From NCBI GenBank assembly GCA_001600455.1, contig BCKC01000001.1:744001-808000 (forward strand): DNA of 64,000 nt, in the 5' to 3' direction. Source of the stretch: Endocalyx cinctus (taxonomy: Eukaryota > Ascomycota > Sordariomycetes > Amphisphaeriales > Apiosporaceae). Positions 44,047-54,416 of this stretch are shown piece by piece. The notes beneath the pieces are model-generated. The model was not told where the DNA came from. It worked only from the letters and a program-made list of their open reading frames with translations, and did no database searches. The first letter of the stretch is position 1; each line of letters begins with the position of its first letter. A program made the translations under genes and the position numbers.

Positions 44047-45905
44047 ATGAGCTCCTCTACGGGCGTCGATTACAAGGCGCCAAATGTCGGCTACGGGAGT
44101 GAAGGTCCTGGTGCCGACGCGGAGAAAAACGAACCGGACTACCGATCCGACTCGATCTCGGTCGGCAGGACCGATGGCACCCACCGCAAACTGAAAGCGC
44201 GACACATCCAATTGATCGGTATAGGAGGTACGATCGGTACCGCTCTTTACGTCCAGATCGGAAGGGGATTGCTCCAAGGTGGCCCCGCCAGTCTGTTCAT
44301 CGCCTTTTCTTTCTGGTGTATCGTCATTCTCGCCGTGACCATGTGTATGGCCGAAATGGTATCCTATCTGCCTATCTCCTCGCCTTTCATCCGATTCGCC
44401 GGTCGCTACGTCGATGACGCCTTTGGTTTTGCTGCCGGATGGAATTTTTTCGTCTTCGAAGCCGCGCTCGTCCCGTTTGAGGTTACCGCGTGTAACCTGA
44501 TCCTTCACTATTGGACCGAGGTTATACCTACGTGGGCCGTTATCGCAATTGTCTTAATCGCTTACGCGCTGATTAATATTTTGGCCGTCAAATGGTACGG
44601 CGAATCGGAATTCTGGGCCGCGCTCGGTAAGGCGCTCCTCATTATTGGGCTGATTTTTTTCACTTTCATCGTGGCGCTGGGTGGCAATCCGCAGCACGAC
44701 CGATTCGGATTCCGATACTGGTACGAGCCGGGCGCATTCGCCGCATTCTACAGGGAGGGAGACCTGGGCCGATTCCAAGGCTTTCTGCAGTGCCTCATCC
44801 AAGCCTCTTTTACCATCGCCGGCCCAGATTACGTCTCCATGTCGGCCGGCGAGGCCGAAAACCCTCGCGTCGTAATGCCCCGCGCCTTCAACGCCGTTTT
44901 CTACCGTCTGACCTCTTTCTTCGTGCTCGGCTCCCTCGCCGTCGGCGTCCTTGTCCCGTACAACGACCCGACCATGAAGGCTGCGTTCGAGAACGCGGAA
45001 CCGGGTGCCGCCGCCTCCCCTTACGTCATCGCCATGGGTCGCTTGGGTATTCCAGTCCTCCCGCATATCGTCAACGCGCTGGTCTTCACGGCGGCCTTCT
45101 CGGCCGGTAACAGTTACGTGTATTGCGCGTCGCGGTCGCTCTACGGTATGGCCCTTGAAGGAAAAGCGCCCAAGATCTTCACCAAGTGCACCAAGAACGG
45201 TGTGCCCATTTACGCGGTCATGATCGTGCTTGCGATCGCGCTGCTCTCGTTCTTGCAGGTCAGCTCCAACGCCGCCGTCGTGCTGAACTGGTTCGTCAGT
45301 CTCGTCACCGCTTCGCAGCTCATCAACTTCAGCGTTATGTGCGTCACCTACATCTACTTCCACCGCGCTTGGAAGGCGCAGGGCTTGGGTCGCGAAACCT
45401 TGCCCTACCGGGGATTCTTCCAGCCGTACGCGGCTTATTTTGCTCTCTTCTTCACTTTTATCATGACTTTCGTCGGCGGTTATACCGTTTTCTTGCCGGG
45501 TAACTGGAGCGTGGCGGATTTCCTATTCTCGTACGTTCCCCCCTCTGTGGTGATAATTTGAATTTGTTGAAAAAAAAGAAAAAAAAAAAAATTAACCAAA
45601 CGCAGGTACACGATGATCTTCATTACTCCTATCCTTTATTTTGGCTGGAAATTATACCACAAGACTGTACTCATTTCTCCGACGAGCGCGGATCTCAAGG
45701 GAGAGGTAGAGGAGATTGAGGAGTACCAGAGAAACTTCATACCCACCGCTCCGAAGTAAGTTTTTTTTTTCTCTTCCTTTCAACCCTCCCCCTAGCATCT
45801 TGTAAAAGATTCATCTCGTATATTATCCCATGCTAGATTCGTGCGTTAATAATTTCCACCTATAGGAACTGGGCCGACAAGTGGTTTAACCGGCTCTTCA
45901 GCTAG
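44047..45905 (+). CDS. YAT-family amino-acid permease (557 aa, 3 exons)
   Basis: Proton-coupled uptake of amino acids at the plasma membrane. Exons 44047-45530, 45606-45755 and 45866-45905; donors GTACGT and GTAAGT, acceptors CGCAG and TATAG; the last exon encodes only the tail ending NRLFS. A ~50-residue hydrophilic N-terminus is followed by the family motif LKARHIQLIGIGGTIGTALYVQIG in TM1, then about twelve hydrophobic helices, with AGPDYVSMSAGEAENPR and AFSAGNSYVYCASRSLYGMA as conserved transporter blocks. Length and motifs fit Gap1/Dip5/Agp-type fungal permeases; substrate cannot be fixed from sequence. The coding part is GC-rich against AT-rich flanks, leaving long antisense shadows. Confidence 0.93.
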
Positions 45906-46352
45906 AAAGCTTTAGAGATTATATCATATTATGACATTGGGAGTGTTTAAAGCTTTTGCTTCGTCGATTTAATAACATAGATCGTTGGATTCACGGCGTA
46001 TGAGCAGTATTTGCATAGAGCTCGTTTCTTTACGTATTAGATGATCACATGAGGGGGACGACGGTGAGCCCACGCTATGATATTTTGATACACGATGATA
46101 CCATATTGCTTGCTCCATGCAAAAGAATAATACATGAATCTTTCAAAGCTACATGCTTACATTGTGAACTAAAGTAGTCGACATTCCACGAGTATTATAG
46201 CTTTCAAGCTTCATATTATTCGATATGAAAATTGTCATTTTTCTAACTCATTTTACCCCATATGGAAATAAATGTTTACTTTTCATAGGCAAAAATTATC
46301 AACGAAATATATTATTGTCCTCATCTAGAAGGAGGATCAAGTGATTATATAA
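45906..46352. other. Convergent intergenic region, no gene
   Basis: 3' ends of the permease and the DUF2293 gene. A possible extra short exon of the latter (about 46282-46326) is mentioned with that gene. Confidence 0.55.
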
Positions 46353-47330
46353 TTACTCTCTTTCACTTACCTTCGTTTCGTTATTTGCCAACTGTAGAGC
46401 TGCCTCTGCCAGCAACATTAATTTATCATCATCCTTCCCATCCTTAATTTCCTCTTGTGTATGGGCTCGATCGGAGTCCTGCTCCTTATCCTTAACCTCC
46501 TGATCCACGATCATCCGATCAGCATCGTGATCTTCATCCTCGACCTCTTTTATAGTTGTTCCATCAGGATCTTCACCTGTGTCACCGTCATCGCTTTCAC
46601 CATCATAATCCTCAGCAGATAGGGCCCCCTCTTGACCTCTCCAAATACTTACCAAACCCAATACCTCCTTCACCACCTTGATCCTCGCCTGCTCCCTCTC
46701 TAGACCCCCCTTCATCAAATCATCGTAGTCCGTCCTACAATGTCTCACGTAAGCCCCGACCGCCAACCTCGCCCTATCGCACCACCTCAGCTTCCCCGCC
46801 CTCCCCACCCTCTTCGCGCCCTTCCTCATCGTCCAGCTCACGATCTTCTCGAGCTCGTCGTCGGGCAGGTTCGGGAACTGCTCCCGCACGGCCTTCTCGA
46901 ACGCCGCGGCGAGCCTCTCGTCGCGCTTCCGCGTCGCCGCCGCGCGCGTCCCCGTCGTCCGGTCGTGCTCGGCCAGCACCGTCTCGTACACGACGAGCGG
47001 GACCCGGATCCCGATCGGTCGCCGGCTCGAGTCGTGCACGACGTACAGCGTCTGGCAGTCCGCGTGCGTCGCCTTGCGGCAGTGCGACGTGATGTACGCG
47101 TTCCCTTTCGGCACGAAGATGTACCGGTGGGGCATCGGGTCGCGGATGTGCACCACGGGCTCCTCGGGGTGGTTTTCGTTCTTCTTGAGCGCTTGCGGGG
47201 GAGGACGCTTGAAGGCTCTGGCGTTTCTCGGTCTGCTCGGGAGAGGTCTCCTGTGGGTTATGGTTGGTAGCTTCCCTATGTCGGACATTTTTTTTTCTGG
47301 TTCTGTCAGAGACTGGTTCAATATATCCAC
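46353..47330 (-). CDS. DUF2293-domain protein (about 325 aa)
   Basis: Central region has the DUF2293 pattern: PHRYIFVPKGNAYITSHCRK...TLYVVHD, then LAAAFEKAVREQFPNLP, then IVSWTMRKGAKRVGRAGKL and RLAVGAYVRHCRTDYD. The N-terminus is basic and Pro-rich and the C-terminus is highly acidic (about 235-310), suggesting a nuclear or nucleic-acid-associated protein. Biochemical function of the family is unknown. Start at 47330; a second in-frame ATG at 47288 (MSDIGKLP) is an alternative. The last codons read ...NNETK then GTAAGT. This perfect donor, with CTTCTAG 40 nt on, could splice to a short tail (MRTIIYFVDNFCL-stop), replacing VSERE. Both ends are compatible with the domain. Confidence 0.85.
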   Translation of the reverse strand: MDILNQSLTEPEKKMSDIGKLPTITHRRPLPSRPRNARAFKRPPPQALKKNENHPEEPVVHIRDPMPHRYIFVPKGNAYITSHCRKATHADCQTLYVVHDSSRRPIGIRVPLVVYETVLAEHDRTTGTRAAATRKRDERLAAAFEKAVREQFPNLPDDELEKIVSWTMRKGAKRVGRAGKLRWCDRARLAVGAYVRHCRTDYDDLMKGGLEREQARIKVVKEVLGLVSIWRGQEGALSAEDYDGESDDGDTGEDPDGTTIKEVEDEDHDADRMIVDQEVKDKEQDSDRAHTQEEIKDGKDDDKLMLLAEAALQLANNETKVSERE

Positions 47331-48268
47331 CGGGGATATGCTAGTAAGTGTATTTTTTTTTATGAAGTGTACTATGAACTAGAAAATGTATAAATATATA
47401 AAGTCCGATGTAAGAAGTATAGGAAGCCGGTCCTATAGCGAATCGTAAAGGGTGATTATACGTATAGCCTCTGTTGTACATCGTGTGAAAATATATTAAA
47501 ATCGAAGCATATGGTTCTTATTATATATGTAGCTGGATATGAATGCTTGTTTACAATCTTGAAGCTGTTGTCAATCAATCAAAGTATTCTATTAAAATTG
47601 CTTTGTTCATATACAAGGACTTGTTTAGCAGCCACATAAAGAGAATTACACCATCGACAAAGAGATCGTAAGATTGGACTCGTTTATTACCGCGCTATAA
47701 AAAAACAAAATACCCTTTGTAGAACGAGATATTAATAGAGGCATGCTTCGCTTATCAACACAAAGTATAATGAAGACTACGTATGAACAATATGCAAAGG
47801 TGAGTTAATTGTATATGAGGTTCTACGACGTCGTCAGTAACTCATATACATACTGGCAAGAGGTGTCAGGGTCCATTTGTGCTTTCGAACAACGAGACGA
47901 GATATTAAAAAAATGATGGGTATATAAATTATGAGATCATGTCTCTTTCTTTCTTTCTATTTGGCCCATTTCGCTGTATATATGTAACGTGTAGTAGTAC
48001 ATAACGTCATATCCTAATCAAGTGATGATGATATACCCCAACTCCACGCATGATGCCACTGTCTTCAACAAGAGAAAAGCCCAAATTCTGCATTCGGCTG
48101 AGAATATATTTCTTCAAATGACAAGATGCCAGGAATGAAGAAGCATCTTGCGTATCTTGCTCGTTTTCTAACACTCTTTGACCGCGTGATATCGACCTGA
48201 ATAAATGATCTCGAATTTTGTAATATTTATTTATTTATTTATTTTTTCTTGTTAAAAATGCGCCACCG
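47331..48268. other. Intergenic region, no gene
   Basis: AT-rich, with a (TTTA)n run at about 48225-48246. It holds the DUF2293 promoter and the 3' end of the next gene. Confidence 0.6.
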
Positions 48269-49423
48269 TCATGTAGTGTGGCTGAAGCCAAGGTCGTCTT
48301 CTAAAAATCGGCGGACCATCAAATTAAACCTCGTATCTCGTTTCCGTACCGCCTCGGGTGTTAACCACCGAAGGTACCGGTCCCAGGCCATCTGGCTCCA
48401 CGCGTGATAGGCCAACTGGTCCGAGAAGAGGCTACCGCCATTCTTAGTTATTTCAGTAGACCAATATCGAGCTTCGTCGGGACTGAGAGGTTCGTGCATA
48501 AAATCAACGTGGTGCCACGTCCACGTCGGCCAGAAGAAGGACGACGGCGACAGAGCGCATATATCGTCATTGTTCTCTACCTGCAGCTCTTTTGGTAATA
48601 TCACACTGTGATAATTCCACTCCTTGGACAGATCGACGCCGCTATACGCGCCCAGCCACCTGTCTATAAATGTACTGTTCTTCCTCCCTGCCATGATAGC
48701 GTTACAGAGCCCAGCTCGGTTTCCGCCTTCGTGGCCCATTATCATACCTCGGGGCGAGGTGAGTAGATCGGTAAAAGGGCGCAAGCCGAACGCGTCCATG
48801 TCGAGGTAAATACCGCCGCGTTCTTGCAAGAGCTTTAGCCGCAAAATGTCGGATATATGCGCCGCTTGCCACGTAACACCGGGGGTATTTTTTAACGACT
48901 GCATCTCTTGGGGGGAGTGGTATTCCAGCGTTATATGTTTCTTCAAGCGCTGGATCCACGGGTTGGAAAGAGGGTTCGTGTTAGGCTCGGGAGCAGGCGG
49001 ATAGGCGAGATATGTGTAGTGGAGTGAAATATTATCCGCCTTCAAGCCGACGATTGCGCTGCGTACGGCGAGGTAGCAGAGAAAGTCGAAGGTACCCGAG
49101 CCGGGTTTGTTATAAGGATTGCTCAAACCGTAAATAAAATGAACGTGGTTCGGTATCGGTTCTATTTCTTCGGCGGCACTCGATTTGGGCGTGGTGCCGT
49201 GAAAACAGTTGACCTCATCTTGAGTGGGAACAAAACTTTGTTGAACTTTCCATTGGTACGACCAAGGATGCGTCTGTCGTATTCGGGATCCCGTGTACAG
49301 GATAGTGGGTACGATATAAGGACTGAATATGACGAAGGCGAGGATTAGAATGAGTGAAATAGTTCGACGTCGGCGTACTGTTGTCATATCGTAGGATACA
49401 AATCGTTTGGAAGTGGGTTTCAT
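48269..49423 (-). CDS. GT32 glycosyltransferase with DxD motif (384 aa)
   Basis: Type II Golgi protein: basic tail (VRRRR), anchor at about 21-42, stem, then the sugar-binding DxD region: IPNHVHFIYGL, later WQAAHISDILRLKLLQERGGIYLDMDAFGLRP (Asp208, Asp210), then GHEGGNRAGLCNAIMAGRKNS and SDQLAYHAWSQ near the end. It is closer to the capsular-polysaccharide-synthesis/galactosyl-type GT32 proteins of fungi than to Och1, which starts IPPKIWQ. Likely transfers a hexose to a glycan or glycolipid in the secretory pathway. Single exon. Same family but a clearly different subgroup from the gene at 23307. Confidence 0.87.
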   Translation of the reverse strand: MKPTSKRFVSYDMTTVRRRRTISLILILAFVIFSPYIVPTILYTGSRIRQTHPWSYQWKVQQSFVPTQDEVNCFHGTTPKSSAAEEIEPIPNHVHFIYGLSNPYNKPGSGTFDFLCYLAVRSAIVGLKADNISLHYTYLAYPPAPEPNTNPLSNPWIQRLKKHITLEYHSPQEMQSLKNTPGVTWQAAHISDILRLKLLQERGGIYLDMDAFGLRPFTDLLTSPRGMIMGHEGGNRAGLCNAIMAGRKNSTFIDRWLGAYSGVDLSKEWNYHSVILPKELQVENNDDICALSPSSFFWPTWTWHHVDFMHEPLSPDEARYWSTEITKNGGSLFSDQLAYHAWSQMAWDRYLRWLTPEAVRKRDTRFNLMVRRFLEDDLGFSHTT

Positions 49424-49909
49424 AGCGATCGAGAGAACAAAACAATGTAAAGGTTCTACTCAAGCTATCATAAGATGAATTGAAAGGTATTCGCAAGTAT
49501 TGAATTCATACTATATCGCGCTTGATTTCCCGGAGCCGTAGCCAAATCTCTGTTCCAAAATTTCGAGGTAATAAATATGTATATAAGCTAGAGAAGGACA
49601 GGTAAAACGAAGAGGTCTCGAGGATTATAATAACAATAAAAATCTAGGTAATTTTGTAGGGAAAATGAAGGGGTCATAAAATAAGAATTCCTCAGCCATC
49701 ACGATAATTATCTAGGTATGGGGAAAGAAGAAGAAGGGGAAGATAAAATAAATTAATACTAGGGTTTATGACTGCTAAGTTCAATCGAGGTTAAGTAAAA
49801 GTTCTTAGTCTGGATATGAAGAAATTGGCACGTCACTAAGATGTGTCGAGAGAGTTTAGGTTAGCTTCGCGCCCACTTTCTAGGTAACTATTTAATGTTT
49901 TACACAGCC

Positions 49910-49927
49910 TTTTTTTTTTTTTTTTTT
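49910..49927 (+). repeat. Poly-T tract (T18)
   Basis: Homopolymer run in the divergent promoter between two glycosyltransferase genes. Confidence 0.85.
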
Positions 49928-50484
49928 CCAGCACTGTTACATTGCATTAAAATATGCAATCATAATCATTATACGCCGCTGACCGGTACTATGTCCAGAG
50001 GTCTCGTACCTACCTAGCAGCCCCCTAGCAGCCTAGGTAGTACCCATCCACAGGGTATAAATGTAGGTACTTTTACTTCCGACGTACCGACGTAGTATCG
50101 TAACCTAGTATTTTTCTACAAAAGAAGAGAAAAAAGAAAAAAGAAAAGAATAAATACGAATTGATATTGAAACCAATAGTATACTATCCATAACTGAGTT
50201 AAGTACCTACAGCGGTCATTTTATACTACTGTACTACTGTACTACTACTTGTAGAATGCCTGAAATACAAGTATGCAGATGCAGAACATTGGAATTCTAT
50301 TAATAGTAAATGTATGTAATATACTTTGTAGGTACACTACACGATACACACAATACATCCTACGATTAAATATGTATACACATACCTACCTAGATAGATC
50401 CTTCGTATTCCGTATATCTCATCAATCTACTTCTCAATTGATCTATTTCAACTGCATAGCCCACTGGACTGACTTGACTTGAAT

Positions 50485-50535
50485 ACCTACCTACTATACT
50501 ATACCTATACCTTAGGTACCTACCTACCTAAGCAG
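50485..50535. repeat. TACCTA/TAGGTA-rich low-complexity repeat
   Basis: Repeated CCTACCTA and TATACTATACCTATACC units with embedded GGTACC palindromes, similar in kind to the block at 3526-3555. Confidence 0.7.
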
Positions 50536-50743
50536 CTAAGTACAGTACCGTTCATTATACTGCTGCCTAGTACTATACTAAGCACTTGGCAGTTGACCCA
50601 GCTTAAAACATTGACCGCTAAAGGTAAATAAAGTATCTGTACTTCGGAACCTTGCAGAAGATCAGCTTGGCTTATCTCCTTTTACGGCAGACGTATAAGC
50701 ATATAACATTATTGACAAGGCTTTGGTTGGTAGCAATCTGACC

Positions 50744-50760
50744 TTTTTTTTTTTTTTTTT
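50744..50760 (+). repeat. Poly-T tract (T17)
   Basis: Homopolymer run about 255 bp before the GT15 start. Confidence 0.85.
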
Positions 50761-51014
50761 AAGTTTCATCATAGCCCCAGGCACCCCTTTGTTGTTTGTT
50801 ACTTTTTCTGCTTATGCAATTGTATTAATTTAGACATCCTTTTTGAAAAGGAGACAGATGTCAGATGTATAGATGGATTTGAGAAGAGTCTCCATTAATC
50901 AACCAAAGGGAAATCAATCGAAGGTATACGGCATGCGCTACTACTGGCTATCTGTTTCTGTTCTTTTCACACCATCCCATCTTTCCCATCCATCCTAAAT
51001 TTCGGGGAGTAAAG

Positions 51015-52398
51015 ATGAATTTTCAAAATGTCATATATCATTTTTTCCAACGTTTCATAAGACGAGGTATCTTTCGATCACCGATATTTTGGATCGTTTT
51101 TATTGCCGTCGTAATTGAAGTCAGCATTCATGGATCCGAATACCGCGTTCCCGTCCCTCCCGCCGAACTCGACGAACCTTTTTACACCTCTTGCCAGGAA
51201 CCTAATACCGACGCACCCCGCGAGAATGCCGCCATTGTGATGCTGGCGCGTAATGAAGAGGTCGATAAGGCATTGAGGTCCGTTCAGAGTATCGAGCGCA
51301 AGTTCAATCGCTGGTTTAAATACCCTATTGTCTTCCTAAACGACGAGCCCTGGAGCGACGAGTTTATCGCGACCCTTCGAGCTGCTTCGAGCGCCGAGAC
51401 CGTATTCGAACGCGTTCCTAAGGCTGCCTGGCTATTCCCTTCTTGGATGGACGTGGAAGATGCCCGAGATAGCATCAAGAGCCAGGGAAATAGGGGAATA
51501 TTATACGCTGGCAAGGAATCATATCATCACATGTGTCGCTTCTTCTCCGGCTTCTTTTACCAGGTCGAGGCCCTCAAGAAATACAAGTGGTACTGGCGCT
51601 TGGAGCCGGACGTCGAATTTTCTTGCGCCATCACGTATGATCCGTTCGTTGAAATGGCTCGCCATAATAAAGTCTACGGCTACACCATCTCGTTGTGGGA
51701 GGAGAAGCGAACATGCCCTAGCCTCTTCCGCAAGGTCGCCGATTTCAAGGAGTCCCGTAATATACCCACTACCAGCCTCTGGAAAGCCTCCATCGAGTCT
51801 TCCTGGATTCCTTGGCCTTTCCGTAGCTGGATGAGCTGGTTCTCGCATCGCGATCGGCACGGTGACGGGTGGAACTTATGCCACTACTGGAGCAACTTCG
51901 AAATCGCTGATCTCGACTTCTTCCGTGGCAGAGAGTATCAGGAACTGTTTAACGAACTAGAAAATGATGGGGGATTTTACTACGAGCGGGTACGTTTCAC
52001 TACTTAGGCAGATGCTCTACAGCATTCACATGCAACTCATACATGTATATGACTAACCTGCATATTAATTTTAGTGGGGCGACGCTGCCGTTCACTCGTT
52101 GGCCATCAATATGCTCGTTGAGCCGCATCGAGTTCACCATTTTGCCGATATTGGCTATCGACACGATTGGTATTATCAATGCCCCGCTAACGCGCCCGGT
52201 GCTCAGCTTCCCGACTCCCAAGTTCTAAACAGTGCCCAGACCGATTGGGCCCCAGAAATTGCCGGCGGTGTGGGTTGTCGATGCGAATGCGACGGCCGAA
52301 AGACTCGAAATGCTGGAAGCTACTGCCTGAGCAAGATGAAGGCGCCCAATACTAGACATCGGCCCTTGTCTACTTGGCTCCTCGATTGGATATTCTGA
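51015..52398 (+). CDS. GT15 alpha-1,2-mannosyltransferase, KRE2/KTR/MNT1 type (432 aa, 2 exons)
   Basis: Exons 51015-51989 and 52075-52398; the 85-nt intron has a GTACGT donor, GACTAAC branch and TTTTAG acceptor and joins GGFYYER to WGDAAVHSLA, a hallmark of GT15. Short tail plus anchor at about 24-38, then AAIVMLARNEE, YPIVFLNDEPW, SYHHMCRFFSGFFYQ, and the metal-site block YWRLEPDVEF (Glu197, Asp199), GYTISLWE, CHYWSNFEIADLDFFR, HHFADIGYRHDWYYQCP. It adds alpha-1,2-mannose to O-linked chains and N-glycan branches in the Golgi. Length fits the family, and all key blocks are intact. Confidence 0.94.
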
Positions 52399-53278
52399 AA
52401 GATATCTTTCCGTGACTATATTCTTGTAGCGATACTTCACTCGATCAATATCCCGGCGCACGTACTGGAATAAGGGTCCGGTTCGTGACTCCAGTATGAT
52501 CTAGTAGCCAAATACTTGTACCTACTATTGGTTATTTTCGGCGAGTTGAAGCACAAGATTGTCGTCTCATAATGAGCAACCCGCATGCCAATAACCTTTC
52601 ACACCTACAGAACTCTATTTAATCTTCACCCTAAAGACGTATATTATTTGAAGCATTGAACATGCGTGGACATAATTTATTTTTCCCTGTCGAGGAAAAC
52701 GGTTTACAATTAAGGGGACACGGCTTAGCTAATCTGATTTAGCAACGATACCCATAGAGCGTAGCATCAGCATTCAGAGTAAGGCTGGGAATGGCCATTA
52801 TTGGCGTGTACAATTAGGGATATGAATAAATTATATAGAAATAGAACAGCACCCTGGATGTTGACCTGTTGATATCATTTAACTCAGATCATTGTGATGT
52901 GATTGCTCATGAAGACGCAGATATCTGTGCTGGTCTTTTGTACCGTCATATCGTTGCATTGCGATGTAAACGATGTCTGTAGCTGGGACTTGACACCCAC
53001 ATCCTTTCGTAACATAATTTTTTCTTGATTCAACGGATGATTGGTCGGATTGCGGATATTTTTCCTGGGGAACGCATTAGAACCAGTGGAGATATACTTG
53101 TAATATCCTTGGGGCCAGAAGATACATACCAGGTCTAGAGGGCGGACGTCCACGACTAGCGCAATCAGATTATTCTTGGGTGATCTCGGAAAAGGTATGG
53201 AAAGGCGAGTTCCTTGGACACGTGCCAGCAAAGTTCCTCCTACGTGCCGTACCCCTTAACTTATCCATCAACCTCCTC
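52399..53278. other. Convergent intergenic region, no confident gene
   Basis: A minus-strand frame at 52884-53231 (115 codons) lies just downstream of the small basic-protein gene; it may be its 3' UTR. No domain is visible, so it is not called. Confidence 0.5.
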
Positions 53279-53674
53279 TCACGAAATGCCCCCATCGACA
53301 ACCATCTCATCGTCCCCCTCGACCATCCCATCATCTCCGCCCGCGCTCTTCTTCGCCCCTTTCTCCTCGGCGGTAGCCGCGGCATCCTTCATCTCGACCT
53401 CGCCCTCCGCCTCCATCTTCCTCTTCAGCGCGTGCGCCATCTGCTTCTCGAGCTTGCGTCGCTTCTTCGAGCTCAGGGGCTTGTTCGGCCCGCTCGTCGG
53501 TAGCAGGCCCGGCCGCGCCCCCCTCCTGTGATCCGCTTTCGTGATCCGGCCCTCCGCCGAGTCTACCGCGACCGTCGCCGAGGACGCTTGCTTCTGGCTC
53601 CGCTTGCGGGCTTTGGCCGCGCGAGCCGCGAGGCGGTTCTTGCTGGCGTAGTTTGGGTTTTTGACCGAGGGCAT
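53279..53674 (-). CDS. Small basic/acidic, probably nuclear or nucleolar protein (131 aa)
   Basis: N-terminal half is rich in Arg/Lys/Ala (SKNRLAARAAKARKRSQK), then GARPGLLPTSGPNKPLSSKKRRKLEKQM and a Met/Glu/Ala-rich segment (MEAEGEVEMKDAA), ending in an acidic tail with GDDGMVEGDDEMV. This resembles small fungal ribosome-biogenesis factors with clustered nuclear-localisation signals. Similarity to the Alb1-type proteins is possible but not certain. Single exon, GC-rich with long antisense shadows. Start at 53674 opens MPSVKNPN. Confidence 0.7.
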   Translation of the reverse strand: MPSVKNPNYASKNRLAARAAKARKRSQKQASSATVAVDSAEGRITKADHRRGARPGLLPTSGPNKPLSSKKRRKLEKQMAHALKRKMEAEGEVEMKDAAATAEEKGAKKSAGGDDGMVEGDDEMVVDGGIS

Positions 53675-54416
53675 GGTGTGAAGCTGTTTTATTTATTGCG
53701 CGTGGTGTATTTAATTCTTTGACGGTATTGATTTTTTTTTCTGCCCCCCTTGCTGAATAGTTCTTAACTTTTTTTTTTTTTTTTTTTTGGGTGTGGGGNG
53801 AAGTTTAAGCGCGGAATTAGTTCCATGGAACTCGTTTAAAGAGATATTTGTAGCTATATGCATATATTCGACATCGCTCTCAGCTCCTAGAACAAAAGCT
53901 AGAAATACCCTCATTCTGGATGATAGAAGTCTATTCTATTCTGTAGTGCAAATCTGGAATTTGAATTCTCGTACTACACAATTATGTCCCAAGGGGTATA
54001 GTGTTTCCTCTAAATGATATGTCCTATTTTTTTGTGTGATTTATATTTCCATATACAATGACAACTAAGCTAATGACATGGCATTGATATGGCGAGCTCA
54101 GGCCGGTGGTAACAAGTATATAATGTCCAAATGGCTGGGTCATTTTCCATATGAGTTCAAAGTTAATTCGCATCAATATGACACGCTCACATTGAAAACC
54201 TATGTAGAGAATACGAAGTTTATACAGTTATGCAATCCGAATATACTTGCGCCGCGGCCAAAAGATCGGACCCATACGGACGGGTTAAAGCGGGCAGGCG
54301 CCGAAATCCCCGCTGCAAATACCATTAATGAACAGTAGATATTCCGCCGATTCTCCAATACATCTTCGCCGTAAAGTAATGGTTTTTAATGAAATAGGTT
54401 GAGTTAACCACACAGC
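53675..54416. other. Intergenic region with poly-T tract and one ambiguous base
   Basis: Contains T20 (53769-53788) followed by a G-rich stretch with the only n (53799). The homopolymer is a likely sequencing-error site. No gene; the right end carries the amidase promoter. Confidence 0.6.
53769..53788 (+). repeat. Poly-T tract (T20) next to ambiguous base
   Basis: Homopolymer followed by GGGTGTGGGG and an n at 53799. Confidence 0.85.

Larger units (their letters stand above)
49424..51014. other. AT-rich intergenic region with repeats, no gene
   Basis: Holds two divergent promoters (GT32 to the left, GT15 to the right), T18 (49910-49927) and T17 (50744-50760) runs, and TACCTA/TAGGTA-rich stretches at about 50010-50070 and 50485-50535. 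No coding signal. Confidence 0.6.

Noticed and set aside
44554..45503. Long frames in other registers over the permease
   Set aside because: Shadows; the permease frame has continuous helices and family motifs.
46740..47270. 176-codon plus-strand frame opposite the DUF2293 gene
   Set aside because: Arg/Pro-rich shadow of GC-rich coding sequence.
52884..53231. 115-codon minus-strand frame downstream of the small basic-protein gene
   Set aside because: No domain; probably 3' UTR of the preceding gene.
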